Shown here piece by piece: positions 55,573-64,000 of a stretch of 64,000 nucleotides of DNA (the stretch's first letter is position 1; the number at the start of each line of letters is the position of its first letter). The translations under genes and the position numbers were made by a program. The notes under the pieces were generated by a model that searched no databases, had not been told where the DNA came from, and saw only the letters and a program-made list of their open reading frames with translations. The stretch is from Vibrio maritimus (lineage in GTDB: Bacteria; Pseudomonadota; Gammaproteobacteria; Enterobacterales; Vibrionaceae): contig BBMT01000004.1 of the NCBI GenBank assembly GCA_000755425.1, positions 372,001-436,000 on the forward strand, read 5' to 3'.

Positions 55573-56196
55573 CTACTTACCGATTTTGGTGAATATCGTC
55601 CATTCCATTTTAACTTCGCCTTTATAGCCGACCACCGAAGCGACGACTTTGCGATTCATGGCATGGGCAAATTCAGAGTCACCTAACTCTTCAAGTTGAG
55701 TATCGCCAAAACCAACAATAGTGAGCCTACTCGGGTCGATGCCATTATTAATGATGGCCTGTCTTACCACATCGGCACGATTTTGTGAAAGAAGCATATT
55801 TTTGTCACTGTTGCCTACGATACTCGCAAAACCTTGAATTTCGATGCTGGTTTCCGGGTACTCCTTGAGGAAGTCAGCCATCTCACTGATTTGATTTTGA
55901 AACACCGGCTTGATGTAGGTTGAGTTATTGTCAAACAATATACGCAATGCCAGTGTGTTGGAAACGTCAATGTACTCTTCACAGCCGTCGTTATCGAGTG
56001 CAGCACCTTGCGGGGTAGTGATACATAGATCTCTAGCATTGATAACGCCGTCTCCGTCGTCATCAATCAAATCTGCTTTCTGTTCAGCGACTGGTGTTGG
56101 AATATATTCGTACTTGTCGTTTTCTTCGTTGGAGGCCACAGCGGTAAGCGGCAATACCATTAGCCCACAGATGAGCAGTTTTCTCTGTAGTTTCAT
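55573..56196 (-). CDS. OmpA-family outer-membrane protein with calcium-type repeat
   Basis: This 207-residue protein has a signal peptide (MKLQRKLLICGLMVLPLTAVA), a thrombospondin-3/calcium-like segment DDDGDGVINARDLCITTPQG, and the C-terminal OmpA peptidoglycan-binding domain (SIEIQGFASIVGNSDKNMLLSQNRADVVRQAII). It begins two bases after the TolC-family gene ends and is likely its operon partner, as in LapE-linked adhesin export loci. Confidence 0.88.
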   Translation of the reverse strand: MKLQRKLLICGLMVLPLTAVASNEENDKYEYIPTPVAEQKADLIDDDGDGVINARDLCITTPQGAALDNDGCEEYIDVSNTLALRILFDNNSTYIKPVFQNQISEMADFLKEYPETSIEIQGFASIVGNSDKNMLLSQNRADVVRQAIINNGIDPSRLTIVGFGDTQLEELGDSEFAHAMNRKVVASVVGYKGEVKMEWTIFTKIGK

Positions 56197-56198
56197 GA

Positions 56199-57515
56199 TT
56201 AATACTCCACTTTCTCATTCCATTCCGACGGCGTGTCAACGCGAAGTGCATCAAGCAGAGCCCCCGTTGCGTTCATGACTCGGTAGCGTGCGAACTGCTC
56301 TGCGTATTTAGCATCTAAATAGCCTTTGCGAGCCTCAAACAACTCGTTCTCGGTGTTGAGCACATCCAGTAGAGTACGCTTACCGATTTTGTATTGCTTC
56401 TGGTAGGCAACCACGGTGTCAGACGCTGAATCTACGTGATCAGATAAAAACTCTCGTTGCTGAACGGTAAACTCGAGCCCTGTCCAAGACAGTCGCAGTC
56501 CTTCCTCAACCATACGGTAAGTTCTGTCTCTGAAGTCTTTTGCCTTGTTAAGCTGGTATGCTGCCGATTCACTGCGGTCTGAATCCGAACCACCGTTATA
56601 CAAGTTGTAGCGCATACGCAGCATTGCTCGTGTTTCGTTATCGGTGCCTATGTTGCCGCCCGCATCATCGCGCCAGTTGTGGCCAGCATCAATATAGAAA
56701 GTAGGGTAGTTGACACCTTTGGTTTGTTGGTACTGGAATCGCGCTGAGTCAACATCCACCTGAGAAATCTTGATAACAGGATGTCTCTCCATTGCAGTTT
56801 CTAGGGCATCTTCCACTGAAAGAGGGATAGCAACTTCATCGGCTCTCGGATATTTAAGTCCCAGAGGCGCTTGTCCTACAAGACGCTTAAATTGAGTGTG
56901 TGTATCGAAAAGGTTGTTTTGAGCCGCCAGTAGATTACCGTGAGCCTTCGCGATACGAGCTTCTACCTGGGATAGATCGGCCGTAGAACCAATACCCGAA
57001 TCAACTCGTTTCTTAATATCCGAGTAAATCTTTTTATGAACATCCAAATTTGCTTCAGACAGTGCAAGCACTTCGTAGGCTTTGGTTGAGTCCAAATAGA
57101 TCTGTGCGACTTCTAAGGCGATATCTGAGGCATCAGCGAGAAGTTGGTAGCGCACGGATTCGGCTTCAGCTGCGGTACGGTCAATATCGTTTAATGTTTC
57201 GTTACCGTCCCAGATAAGCTGAGTAAGAGAGATCCCAACTTCCTTTCTTGTGAGGCTTTCGTTTCGAGGAATGGAGTTTTCTCTGTCAAAATCTGTTTTC
57301 TCGTAGCCAATTCCACCATCTAAGTCGACTTTAGGTCTGTAAGCACCAACCGCGGCGTCAGCATCATAGCGTTTACTGACATACTCATTGTATGCGGCTT
57401 TAATGTCTGGATTGGTCTTTAGCGTGTAGGCGACGGCCTGTTCAAGTGTTTGGCTACTAACAGGGAGGCTAAGAGCCATAAAACAAGCTGCTGCGGTAGT
57501 GGTAAGCTTATTCAA
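56199..57515 (-). CDS. TolC-family outer-membrane efflux/type I secretion channel
   Basis: This 438-residue protein has a signal peptide (LNKLTTTAAACFMALSLPVSS) and the duplicated TolC coiled-barrel layout, with RTLLDVLNTENELFEARKGYLDA near the end. I use the TTG at 57515 since AAGGAG sits just upstream; the ATG at 57578 lacks one and adds 21 atypical residues. It is followed at once by an OmpA-family gene. No ABC transporter, membrane-fusion protein or large adhesin lies in this window, so its inner-membrane partner is elsewhere. Confidence 0.87.
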   Translation of the reverse strand: MNKLTTTAAACFMALSLPVSSQTLEQAVAYTLKTNPDIKAAYNEYVSKRYDADAAVGAYRPKVDLDGGIGYEKTDFDRENSIPRNESLTRKEVGISLTQLIWDGNETLNDIDRTAAEAESVRYQLLADASDIALEVAQIYLDSTKAYEVLALSEANLDVHKKIYSDIKKRVDSGIGSTADLSQVEARIAKAHGNLLAAQNNLFDTHTQFKRLVGQAPLGLKYPRADEVAIPLSVEDALETAMERHPVIKISQVDVDSARFQYQQTKGVNYPTFYIDAGHNWRDDAGGNIGTDNETRAMLRMRYNLYNGGSDSDRSESAAYQLNKAKDFRDRTYRMVEEGLRLSWTGLEFTVQQREFLSDHVDSASDTVVAYQKQYKIGKRTLLDVLNTENELFEARKGYLDAKYAEQFARYRVMNATGALLDALRVDTPSEWNEKVEY

Positions 57516-57909
57516 AGTCTTTCTCCTTGATCCTGTGCCTGCTTGGCACTTCGGCTTGAATTCATTTAGCTCTATCATGTTTTACAGAGTTCGCATCTTT
57601 GCTTTACTCATTAGTCTTGAAATAATTTCAGCCAAGTCAAAATGTTACCCACTGTAGTACTAACTATAGCGAGAGCTAGGTGCTTTTCAATGTCGATTTG
57701 TCTAGATTATGTATCTAATGTAAGACTGGCGCCTATTTCATCGCCTCAACAGTGATTTACCCATACATATTATTGAAAATAGTAAAGAAATTGGCCAATG
57801 CAATTAAAACAATGAAATGGTTTCTTGTTTTTGAGACGGTAGGAACAAAAAAGCCAACCTTAGTTAGGTTGGCTTGAGGAAAACTTAAAGCGGTTCTGCG
57901 CATTAAATG
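57516..57909. other. Gene-free interval between the TolC-type gene and rlmI
   Basis: This 394-bp gap holds the leftward promoter of the TolC-type gene and, at 57847-57875, the rlmI terminator. No credible open frame, repeat or known regulatory site was seen. Confidence 0.6.
57847..57875 (-). terminator. Terminator after rlmI
   Basis: On the minus strand AAGCCAACCT pairs with AGGTTGGCTT around AACTA and runs into T residues. Confidence 0.88.
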
Positions 57910-59100
57910 CTACAGCACTTTACACGCGAATCCTTTGAGGTAGAAACCTTCCGGGTAAGCTGTGTCGGTTGGGTGATCCGCTGCTTGTTCAAAACGTTCA
58001 ACAAATTTCACAGAGCGATTAGCGTCTAGCGCTGCATCCGCAATGATTTTTTGGAACAGATTGCCATCCATCAAGCCTGAACAAGAATAGGTGAGCAATG
58101 TGCCACCCGGTTTAAGGATTTGCATGGCCAGCATGTTAATGTCTTTGTAGCCGCGACAAGCGCCATTGAGCTGAGCTTTCGATTCAGCAAACTTTGGCGG
58201 ATCCATAATGACAACATCAAACTTAGTGCCTTGGTCACGATATTCGCGCAATAATTTGAATACATCAGCATTAAGGAATACGGCTTTTTTCTTTTCAGTA
58301 AAGCCATTTAGCTCAGCGTTGTGTTTAGCTGTATCCAGTGCCAGTTGAGATACGTCGGCGTTGATAACTCGCTTAGCGCCACCTTTAAGAGCATAAAGGC
58401 CGAACCCGCCTGTGTAGCTAAAGCAGTTAAGTACTTCTTTGTTCTTCACATACTTCTGTGCTTGAAAGCGGCTATCACGTTGATCAAGATAGAAACCAGT
58501 TTTATGACCGTTGATGATGTCGACACTGATTTTTACGCCGTTTTCTTCAATAACAACCGGCTCATCTGGTGACTGACCAAATAGTACGCCAGTGCGTTCT
58601 TCCAAGCCTTCTTTCTTTCTCACCGATACGTCAGAACGCTCATAAATAGAGCAATTCGGGAAGCAGTGGTTTAACGCTTTAACTAGCGTGTCTTTTTGGT
58701 GTTCTGCACCAGCACTGAGCAATTGGCAAACGAGAAAGTCGCCATAACGGTCAATGGTGACACCTGGCAGACCATCAGATTCAGCTGCAATTAAGCGATA
58801 ACCTGTAAGGCCATCACGCTCAATGATGTCTTCGCGTAGCAATTGTGCTTGCTGAATACGCTCAATGAAGAAGTCAACATCGATGTCTTGCTTAGTGAAA
58901 CTCCATACACGTGCACGGATTTGAGAGTTTGGAGAGTAGGCAGCTTTTGCCAACCACTCACCGTTATGCGCATACACGTCAACTGTCTCGCCAAGTTCTG
59001 GGGTGCCATCGACACGAGAGATGCCTCTGGAGAAAACCCAAGGGTGTTTGCGTCGGAGTGATTTTTCACGGCCTTTTACAAGGTGGATAGCTGATGCCAT
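57910..59100 (-). CDS. rlmI: 23S rRNA (cytosine(1962)-C5)-methyltransferase
   Basis: RlmI methylates C1962 of 23S rRNA. The 396-residue protein has an N-terminal PUA domain ([22 protein letters not shown]), SAM-binding [30 protein letters not shown] and catalytic cysteine in [10 protein letters not shown]. It is divergent from acyP, as in related genomes. Confidence 0.95.
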   Translation of the reverse strand: MASAIHLVKGREKSLRRKHPWVFSRGISRVDGTPELGETVDVYAHNGEWLAKAAYSPNSQIRARVWSFTKQDIDVDFFIERIQQAQLLREDIIERDGLTGYRLIAAESDGLPGVTIDRYGDFLVCQLLSAGAEHQKDTLVKALNHCFPNCSIYERSDVSVRKKEGLEERTGVLFGQSPDEPVVIEENGVKISVDIINGHKTGFYLDQRDSRFQAQKYVKNKEVLNCFSYTGGFGLYALKGGAKRVINADVSQLALDTAKHNAELNGFTEKKKAVFLNADVFKLLREYRDQGTKFDVVIMDPPKFAESKAQLNGACRGYKDINMLAMQILKPGGTLLTYSCSGLMDGNLFQKIIADAALDANRSVKFVERFEQAADHPTDTAYPEGFYLKGFACKVL

Positions 59101-59249
59101 GGTATGCCTTACGATGTTGAAACGGAGAAAAGGTGGGGTATTTTGTGTGAAGTTTCAAATAAATGCAAATTGGCGTGATTAGTTAAAACGTCAATACCTC
59201 AATCTGAACTAAAATCAGCATAGCATGCGATGGATCTAGGAGAGTAATT

Positions 59250-59525
59250 ATGACGCAGTATTGTCAGAAGTTGATTGTCACCGGCATGGTTCAAGGTGTC
59301 GGTTTTCGTTATCACACCTGCCATGAAGGATTAAAGCTAGGACTAACCGGTTATGCCAAAAATCTTCACGATGGTTCGGTCGAGGTGGTTGCTTGTGGAG
59401 ATGAATCAAAGGTTGAAGCGTTGTGTGAATGGTTGTTAAAAGGCCCTAGGACGGCGAGTGTAGACTCGGTAACCAGAGAGCCTTGTGAGCAAACAAAAGC
59501 CTACTCAGGCTTTGTCATCATGTAA
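59250..59525 (+). CDS. acyP: Acylphosphatase
   Basis: This 91-residue enzyme hydrolyses carboxyl-phosphate bonds in acyl phosphates. The signature is VTGMVQGVGFRYHTCHEGLKLGLTGYAKNLHDGSVEVVACG, with Arg24-type phosphate-binding residue in GVGFR. The ATG follows TAGGAGAG. It is convergent with tusE. Confidence 0.94.
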   Translation: MTQYCQKLIVTGMVQGVGFRYHTCHEGLKLGLTGYAKNLHDGSVEVVACGDESKVEALCEWLLKGPRTASVDSVTREPCEQTKAYSGFVIM

Positions 59526-59561
59526 TCGATGTGCTGATATGTAATTTAGCGAATTGCGTTA

Positions 59562-59891
59562 TTACAGGCATTTTGCTGGTTTAGGAAGGCCAGCCAGTTT
59601 GGTCGCTTGTTTCGCTGGGCCTTTCTTGAACAGTTTAAATAGGTATTTACTGTTACCTTTTTCTGGGCCATGTGCTTTTTCCATGGCTTTGACCAACATT
59701 CTTACTGCTGGAGAGGTATTAAACTCTTCATAGAACTCGCGAACAAATAGAACCACTTCTAAGTGAGCGTTTGTCACTTCAATGCCTTCTTGCTCTGCCA
59801 AAATTGTGATCATACCTTGTTCCCAATCTTGGTGATTGAGTAGGTAGCCTTCTGCATCGGTATCGATGGTTTTTCCGTTGTATTCAAACAT
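59562..59891 (-). CDS. tusE: Sulfur relay protein TusE (DsrC family)
   Basis: TusE takes sulfur from TusBCD and hands it to MnmA for 2-thiouridine in tRNA. This 109-residue protein starts at 59891 (MFEYNGKTI), the normal family start; the longer frame runs upstream through a terminator. The C-terminal redox Cys108 in KPAKCL is the sulfur acceptor. A gene for a BI-1 family protein lies upstream in the same direction. Confidence 0.93.
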   Translation of the reverse strand: MFEYNGKTIDTDAEGYLLNHQDWEQGMITILAEQEGIEVTNAHLEVVLFVREFYEEFNTSPAVRMLVKAMEKAHGPEKGNSKYLFKLFKKGPAKQATKLAGLPKPAKCL

Positions 59892-60013
59892 GATTTGCAA
59901 TCTAGTTGAGGATCGTCGACGCAAGGTTAGCCTAGGTTTATCTTGTTTATCAAGTGCTGTGTGATGTTTAGGTTTTCTATTCTGGTCTGATATTTGAGCG
60001 TTCATCGGCAAAC

Positions 60014-60041
60014 AAAAAGCCCGAGACACTGTCTCGGGCTT
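60014..60041 (-). terminator. Terminator after the BI-1 family gene
   Basis: On the minus strand AAGCCCGAGACA pairs with TGTCTCGGGCTT, followed by a T run, 31 bases after the stop. Confidence 0.88.
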
Positions 60042-60071
60042 GATACAAGCTATGTAACTTACGAACTAGGA

Positions 60072-60733
60072 TTAATCGTTGTTCATAATGCCTAAGATAG
60101 ACAATAGGCTGATAAATAGGTTGTAGATAGATACGTACAGGCTAACCGTTGCAGAGATGTAGTTTGTTTCACCACCACGTACGATTTGCTGAGTTGTTAG
60201 CAAAATTACGCCAGTAGAGAACAGAACAAACATGCCGCTCATGGCTAGGTGAATCATTGGCATTTGTAGGAAGATGTTCGCGACCATACCGATCAGAAGA
60301 ACAACGAAACCTGCCATTAGTACACCACCTAAGAACGACAAATCACGTTTAGTCGTTAGCGCGTAAGCAGAAGCGCCAAGAATGCTAGAGCAGTACCGCC
60401 CAGTGCAGTAACAATGACGTCGCCCATACCAGCGCCGACATAGGCGTTTAGGATAGGACCTGTCGTGTAACCAAGGAAACCAGTGAACAAGAACGTGAAT
60501 ACTAGACCCATGCTGTTGTTACGGTTTTTCTCAGTCAAGAATAGTAGACCGTAGAAACCAACCAACATTAGGATTAGACCTGGACGAGGTAGGTTCATTG
60601 CCATAGAGAATGCTGCAACGACCGCAGACCAAAGTAGCGTCATAGAGAGCAGCGCGTAAGTATTTCGCAATACTTTGTTTGTTTGCAGTACACTCGCTTG
60701 AGCAGAACTGCGAGATACCATAGGATCGTTCAT
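60072..60733 (-). pseudogene. Bax inhibitor-1/YccA family membrane protein, one frameshift
   Basis: YccA-like proteins are seven-helix modulators of the FtsH membrane protease. I start at 60733 (MNDPMVSRSS), where GAGGAAG precedes it. The frame is lost near 60376 (plus-strand CGCC; minus strand TTGGCG). One added base gives AFLGASAYALTTKRDLSFLGGVLMAG and a 220-residue protein ending SLLSILGIMNND. Probably an error in an otherwise conserved gene. Confidence 0.88.
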
Positions 60734-60907
60734 AATCTTCCTCATAGATGATTGACTTATGTTTATATGACTATTTATGGGGTTGATTGTTCAAAAGATC
60801 AAGTCCCGCAGCAAAAGTCATTGAACAAAATCATAATAAAAATAACTGCTTAAGGATATAACAAGATGTAACACAATATTTCCAGTGTACATCAATAACC
60901 TACAAAG

Positions 60908-60936
60908 AAAAAGGCGACACATTGGTCGCCTTTTTT
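60908..60936 (-). terminator. Terminator after aapP
   Basis: GGCGAC and GTCGCC pair around ACATTG with A and T runs on either side, just after the aapP stop. It can act on both strands. Confidence 0.75.
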
Positions 60937-60949
60937 ACATTAGAGTTGA

Positions 60950-61699
60950 TTAGTGGTGCAGGATCTGACTGAGGAAGTTCTGCGTGCGGTCTGATTGTGG
61001 GTTTTCAAAGAAATCAACTGGGTTGTTTTCTTCGATAATTTCCCCTGCATCCATAAAGATAACGCGATCCGCGACTTCTTTCGCAAAGCCCATTTCATGC
61101 GTTACACACAACATGGTCATGCCTTCTTCTGCCAACTCCACCATTACATCCAGTACTTCACGAACCATTTCAGGATCGAGTGCTGACGTCGGTTCATCAA
61201 ACAGCATTACTTGAGGGTTCATACACAGTGAACGAGCTATGGCCACACGTTGCTGCTGACCACCCGAGAGCTGACCAGGGTACTTGTCCGCCTGATCTGG
61301 GATCTTAACGCGCTCAAGATACTTCATTGCAATCGCTTCAGCTTCTTCTTTGGGCATCTTTTTTACCCAAATTGGAGCGAGGGTACAGTTTTCTAACACC
61401 GTTAGGTGAGGGAAAAGGTTGAAGTGTTGGAAACACATACCAACTTCACGGCGAACCGCTTCAATGTTTTTCAGATCTTCGGTGAGCTCAGTGCCAGAAA
61501 CGTAAATGTGACCAGCTTGGTGCTCCTCTAGACGGTTGATACAGCGAATCATCGTTGACTTACCTGAGCCAGACGGGCCACAGATAACGATTTTCTCGCC
61601 TTTCTTAACGTCTAGATTGATGTTTTTTAGTACGTGAAACTCGCCGTACCACTTATTCATGTCCTTTAGTTGGATCATGTAATCTTCTTGTTGCGTCAT
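60950..61699 (-). CDS. aapP: General L-amino acid ABC transporter, ATP-binding protein
   Basis: This 249-residue cytoplasmic ATPase of polar-amino-acid uptake has Walker [10 protein letters not shown] at 41-49, signature [15 protein letters not shown], and Walker [14 protein letters not shown]. It follows the two permease genes in the order Q-M-P of AapJQMP systems and starts 21 bases after aapM. The start has AGGACG upstream. Confidence 0.94.
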   Translation of the reverse strand: MTQQEDYMIQLKDMNKWYGEFHVLKNINLDVKKGEKIVICGPSGSGKSTMIRCINRLEEHQAGHIYVSGTELTEDLKNIEAVRREVGMCFQHFNLFPHLTVLENCTLAPIWVKKMPKEEAEAIAMKYLERVKIPDQADKYPGQLSGGQQQRVAIARSLCMNPQVMLFDEPTSALDPEMVREVLDVMVELAEEGMTMLCVTHEMGFAKEVADRVIFMDAGEIIEENNPVDFFENPQSDRTQNFLSQILHH

Positions 61700-61720
61700 A
61701 ATACGTCCTCGAATTTCCGT

Positions 61721-62818
61721 TTATCGTTTGTGACCGGTATGCAGTTTGTTCTCAAGCCATATCGAGTATCTCGACATGCCAAAACAGAACACCCAGAACA
61801 CTAACGCGACAAATACATAACTTTCCGTAGCAAAACCTAACCACTCAGGGTCGGTGTTCGCAGCTTGCCCAATACCGAGTACATCGAACATACCGATGAT
61901 GAGTACCAGACTGGTATCTTTAAAGAGACCAATAAAGGTGTTTACGATCGATGGAATCGTGATTTTCAGCGCTTGAGGCAGAACAATCAGTCCCATCTTT
62001 TTCCAATAACTTAACCCAAGCGCATCTGCGGCTTCGTATTGGCCTTTTGGAATCGCTTGTAGACCACCACGAATCACCTCGGCCATATAGGCTGCACTAA
62101 ACATTACCACACCGATGAGTGCACGAATTAGCTTATCCGTCTCCACACCTTCAGAGAAGAAGAGTGGCAGCATAACGGATGCCATAAATAGCACCGTAAT
62201 GAGTGGTACACCACGCCATACTTCAATATAGACCGTACAGATGCTTCGAATAATAGGCATTTCAGAACGGCGACCCAAAGCCAGCGCAACACCAATTGGC
62301 AGCGACACGATAATGCCTACCAACGCGATAATAAGCGTAACGAGCAGACCACCCCAGCGGTGCGTTTCAACGACTTCTAGTCCAAATACGCCACCATACA
62401 GCAGTGCACCGGCAATGAATGGATAGATGTTAACAAAGAACAACCAAATCCAAAGGCGTTTAGGTGTACGCTCGTAGGCAAGCAGAGCAACGAACAGTGC
62501 TAATGTTGCGTAAAACAGGCGTGGTCGCCACAGTTCAGCTTGTGGATAGAAACCATACATAAACTGTTCCCATCGCACACTGATAAATACCCAACAGGCC
62601 CCTTCGCGAGAACAAGCGTCCCGTGTTGTGCCTACCCAGTCGGCTTTAAGAATTGCCCAGTCGAACACATACCAAAGTAGCGATAGAGCAAAATATCCTA
62701 AAACGACCGTCAATATTGAGTTAGCTGGTCCATTAAATAAGTTTTTACGAAGCCAACCTACAACACCTACCGTGTTTGCTGGTGGCGGGAGATCGGGTTG
62801 AAATTGATGCTGACTCAT
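61721..62818 (-). CDS. aapM: General L-amino acid ABC transporter, permease AapM
   Basis: This 365-residue inner-membrane permease carries the binding-protein-dependent transport motif EVIRGGLQAIPKGQYEAADALGLSYWKKMGLIVLPQALKI near residues 255-294. The long periplasmic loop after the first helix (TTRDACSREGACWVFISVRWEQFMYGFYP) is typical of AapM. I start at 62818 (MSQHQFQPD). It directly follows aapQ, overlapping or abutting its end. Confidence 0.92.
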   Translation of the reverse strand: MSQHQFQPDLPPPANTVGVVGWLRKNLFNGPANSILTVVLGYFALSLLWYVFDWAILKADWVGTTRDACSREGACWVFISVRWEQFMYGFYPQAELWRPRLFYATLALFVALLAYERTPKRLWIWLFFVNIYPFIAGALLYGGVFGLEVVETHRWGGLLVTLIIALVGIIVSLPIGVALALGRRSEMPIIRSICTVYIEVWRGVPLITVLFMASVMLPLFFSEGVETDKLIRALIGVVMFSAAYMAEVIRGGLQAIPKGQYEAADALGLSYWKKMGLIVLPQALKITIPSIVNTFIGLFKDTSLVLIIGMFDVLGIGQAANTDPEWLGFATESYVFVALVFWVFCFGMSRYSIWLENKLHTGHKR

Positions 62819-62819
62819 A

Positions 62820-64000
62820 TTATCTCTCCACCAAAGCAACTTTCTTGTTGTAAACGTTCATCAGTGCAGACGTGAGCAAGCTTAGAGCTAGGTAGACACC
62901 CATCGTCATTGCGATAACTTCGATAGCCTGACCCACCTGGTTAAGCGTGGTACCGGCGAACACCGAAACCAAATCGGGATAACCGATTGCCATAGCAAGC
63001 GACGAGTTTTTCGTCAGGTTCAAGTATTGGCTTGTGAGAGGTGGAATGATGATACGCATCGCCTGTGGAATAACGACAAGCTTAAGCGTCCTTGAACGTG
63101 GTAGTCCAAGAGACATCGCTGCTTCAGTTTGACCATGGTTAACCGCATTAATACCAGAACGCACAATTTCAGCGATAAACGAGGCGGTGTAAATACTTAG
63201 TGCCAAAGTTAACGCTGCAAGTTCTGGAATGATGCTAATACCACCACGGAAGTTGAAGCCTTTCAATACTGGGTACTCAGCCGTAATAGGCATGCCCATA
63301 ATAAAGAACACAACCGTTGGAAGACCAACTATGAGACCAAGGGCAATTCGACCCATAGGTGTCTGTTGACCTGTGAGCTTTTGGCGGTTGTTCGCCCAAA
63401 TATTGATAATAATTGTCGCAGCAATACCAATGACAAACGCTGCGATCACAACGCCACTGCCTTCACCAAATACAGGAGCAGGGAAGTAAAGACCACGAAC
63501 ATTCAAAAAGATCGCTTCGCCTAAACTCATACTTTGACGAGCAGAAGGCAGAGCTTGAAGCACCGCGAAATACCAAAAGAAAATTTGCAGCAAAAGAGGA
63601 ATGTTACGGAAAATCTCGATATAGACTGCAGCAAAACGGCTAACGAGCCAGTTTGATGACAATCTCGCGATTCCCATAACAAATCCGAGAAGGGTTGCAA
63701 ACACAATGCCCAGTACAGAAACCAGAGCCGTGTTTAAAAGTCCCACGTAAAACGTGCGCCCGTAAGAGAAGGTTTCGTCGTACTCAATCAACGTCAGACC
63801 AATACCAAACCCTGCTTCTTGGCTCAGGAAATCAAAGCCTGTAGCGATGCCACGAGCAGCAAGGTTATCCAGTGCATTGTTAACGATGGTGTAGAAGAAA
63901 AGTACAAGAGCGAGTACGGCTAAGACCTGGAATACAACGGAGCGAAAGGTGGGGTTGTATAGTAGATTTGCGCTTTTCGCAGGTTTATCCTGCGCTGCGA
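62820..64000 (-). CDS. aapQ: General L-amino acid ABC transporter, permease AapQ (5' end outside window)
   Basis: The open frame runs without a stop to base 64000, so the N-terminus is missing. The TTG-initiated read at 63791 is only an internal codon. Before it lies AAQDKPAKSANLLYNP and FRSVVFQVLAVLALVLFFYTIVNNALDN, the usual AapQ first helix. The transport-motif block EIVRSGINAVNHGQTEAAMSLGLPRSRTLKLVVIPQAMRII is complete. The aapJ binding protein is expected further upstream, beyond the window. Confidence 0.93.
   Translation of the reverse strand, partial: AAQDKPAKSANLLYNPTFRSVVFQVLAVLALVLFFYTIVNNALDNLAARGIATGFDFLSQEAGFGIGLTLIEYDETFSYGRTFYVGLLNTALVSVLGIVFATLLGFVMGIARLSSNWLVSRFAAVYIEIFRNIPLLLQIFFWYFAVLQALPSARQSMSLGEAIFLNVRGLYFPAPVFGEGSGVVIAAFVIGIAATIIINIWANNRQKLTGQQTPMGRIALGLIVGLPTVVFFIMGMPITAEYPVLKGFNFRGGISIIPELAALTLALSIYTASFIAEIVRSGINAVNHGQTEAAMSLGLPRSRTLKLVVIPQAMRIIIPPLTSQYLNLTKNSSLAMAIGYPDLVSVFAGTTLNQVGQAIEVIAMTMGVYLALSLLTSALMNVYNKKVALVER

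Noticed and set aside
1..64000. Prophage, transposon or CRISPR
   Set aside because: No transposase, integrase, phage structural gene, terminal repeats or regular spaced repeats were seen.
1..64000. tRNA or rRNA genes
   Set aside because: I found no stretch with tRNA-like conserved arms or rRNA sequence while reading the gaps; a dedicated RNA scan was not possible.

Overview
The window looks like a chromosomal segment of a Vibrio or a close Vibrionaceae relative. The reasons are lineage-typical genes (a DUF3802 protein, a DUF2750 protein, the neighbourhood rlmI / acyP / tusE / BI-1), moderate GC, and proteins close to the enterobacterial and Vibrio versions of PpsA/PpsR, Tpm, QueE/QueC, NrfABCDEFG and AapQMP. 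I recognise no tRNA, rRNA, CRISPR array, prophage or insertion sequence.

Layout. 1-7.0 kb: the end of pheT, ihfA, an exported RelA/SpoT-like protein, tpm, and the divergent ppsA/ppsR pair. 7.1-11.5 kb: a GFA protein, a detached nrfG, a ketoacyl synthase III gene translationally coupled to a ferritin-like diiron gene, fpr, and a small outer-membrane barrel. 11.6-18.3 kb: the nitrite-ammonification cluster, with nrfA facing nrfBCDEF across a 0.5-kb promoter region that has CRP-like and FNR-like sites. 18.4-20.8 kb: four GNAT acetyltransferases and an ASCH protein. 20.8-24.6 kb: a His-rich metal-binding protein plus DUF1826 gene behind a Zur-like palindrome, divergent from a DUF1656/HlyD/FUSC efflux operon. 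24.7-30.4 kb: a choloylglycine-hydrolase-family amidase, a CMD/VOC/YdcZ/YdcZ/HapK-like operon, and two LysR regulators. 30.5-44.7 kb: an accessory stretch with a patatin plus alpha/beta hydrolase fusion, an MscS-type channel, LysE-type exporters, ArfB, a cysteine-dioxygenase-like protein, an SDR, a GNAT-HAD fusion and a fructosamine-kinase-like protein. 44.9-53.5 kb: NlpC, a chemoreceptor, a sterol desaturase, a DTW protein, nagK, a RES/Xre toxin-antitoxin pair, yegS and a Cof-type phosphatase. 53.6-64 kb: queE-queC, a TolC/OmpA pair, rlmI, acyP, tusE, a BI-1 protein and the aapPMQ amino-acid transporter, which runs off the window.

Main caveat. Sixteen genes are broken by about 20 one-base frame changes. 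Most sit in short runs of one base, nearly all are apparent losses, and they hit conserved single-copy genes (nagK, yegS, fpr, BI-1) as well as accessory ones. Restoring one base per event gives full-length family-like proteins every time. I therefore read them mainly as sequencing or assembly errors. They are typed as pseudogenes because that is what the sequence shows.

The most interesting unexplained items are the Zur-like DUF1826/His-rich operon, the exported RelA/SpoT-like protein, the diiron/KAS III couple, the two-part protein ending in a cysteine-dioxygenase-type cupin, and a structured non-coding interval near 35.5 kb.
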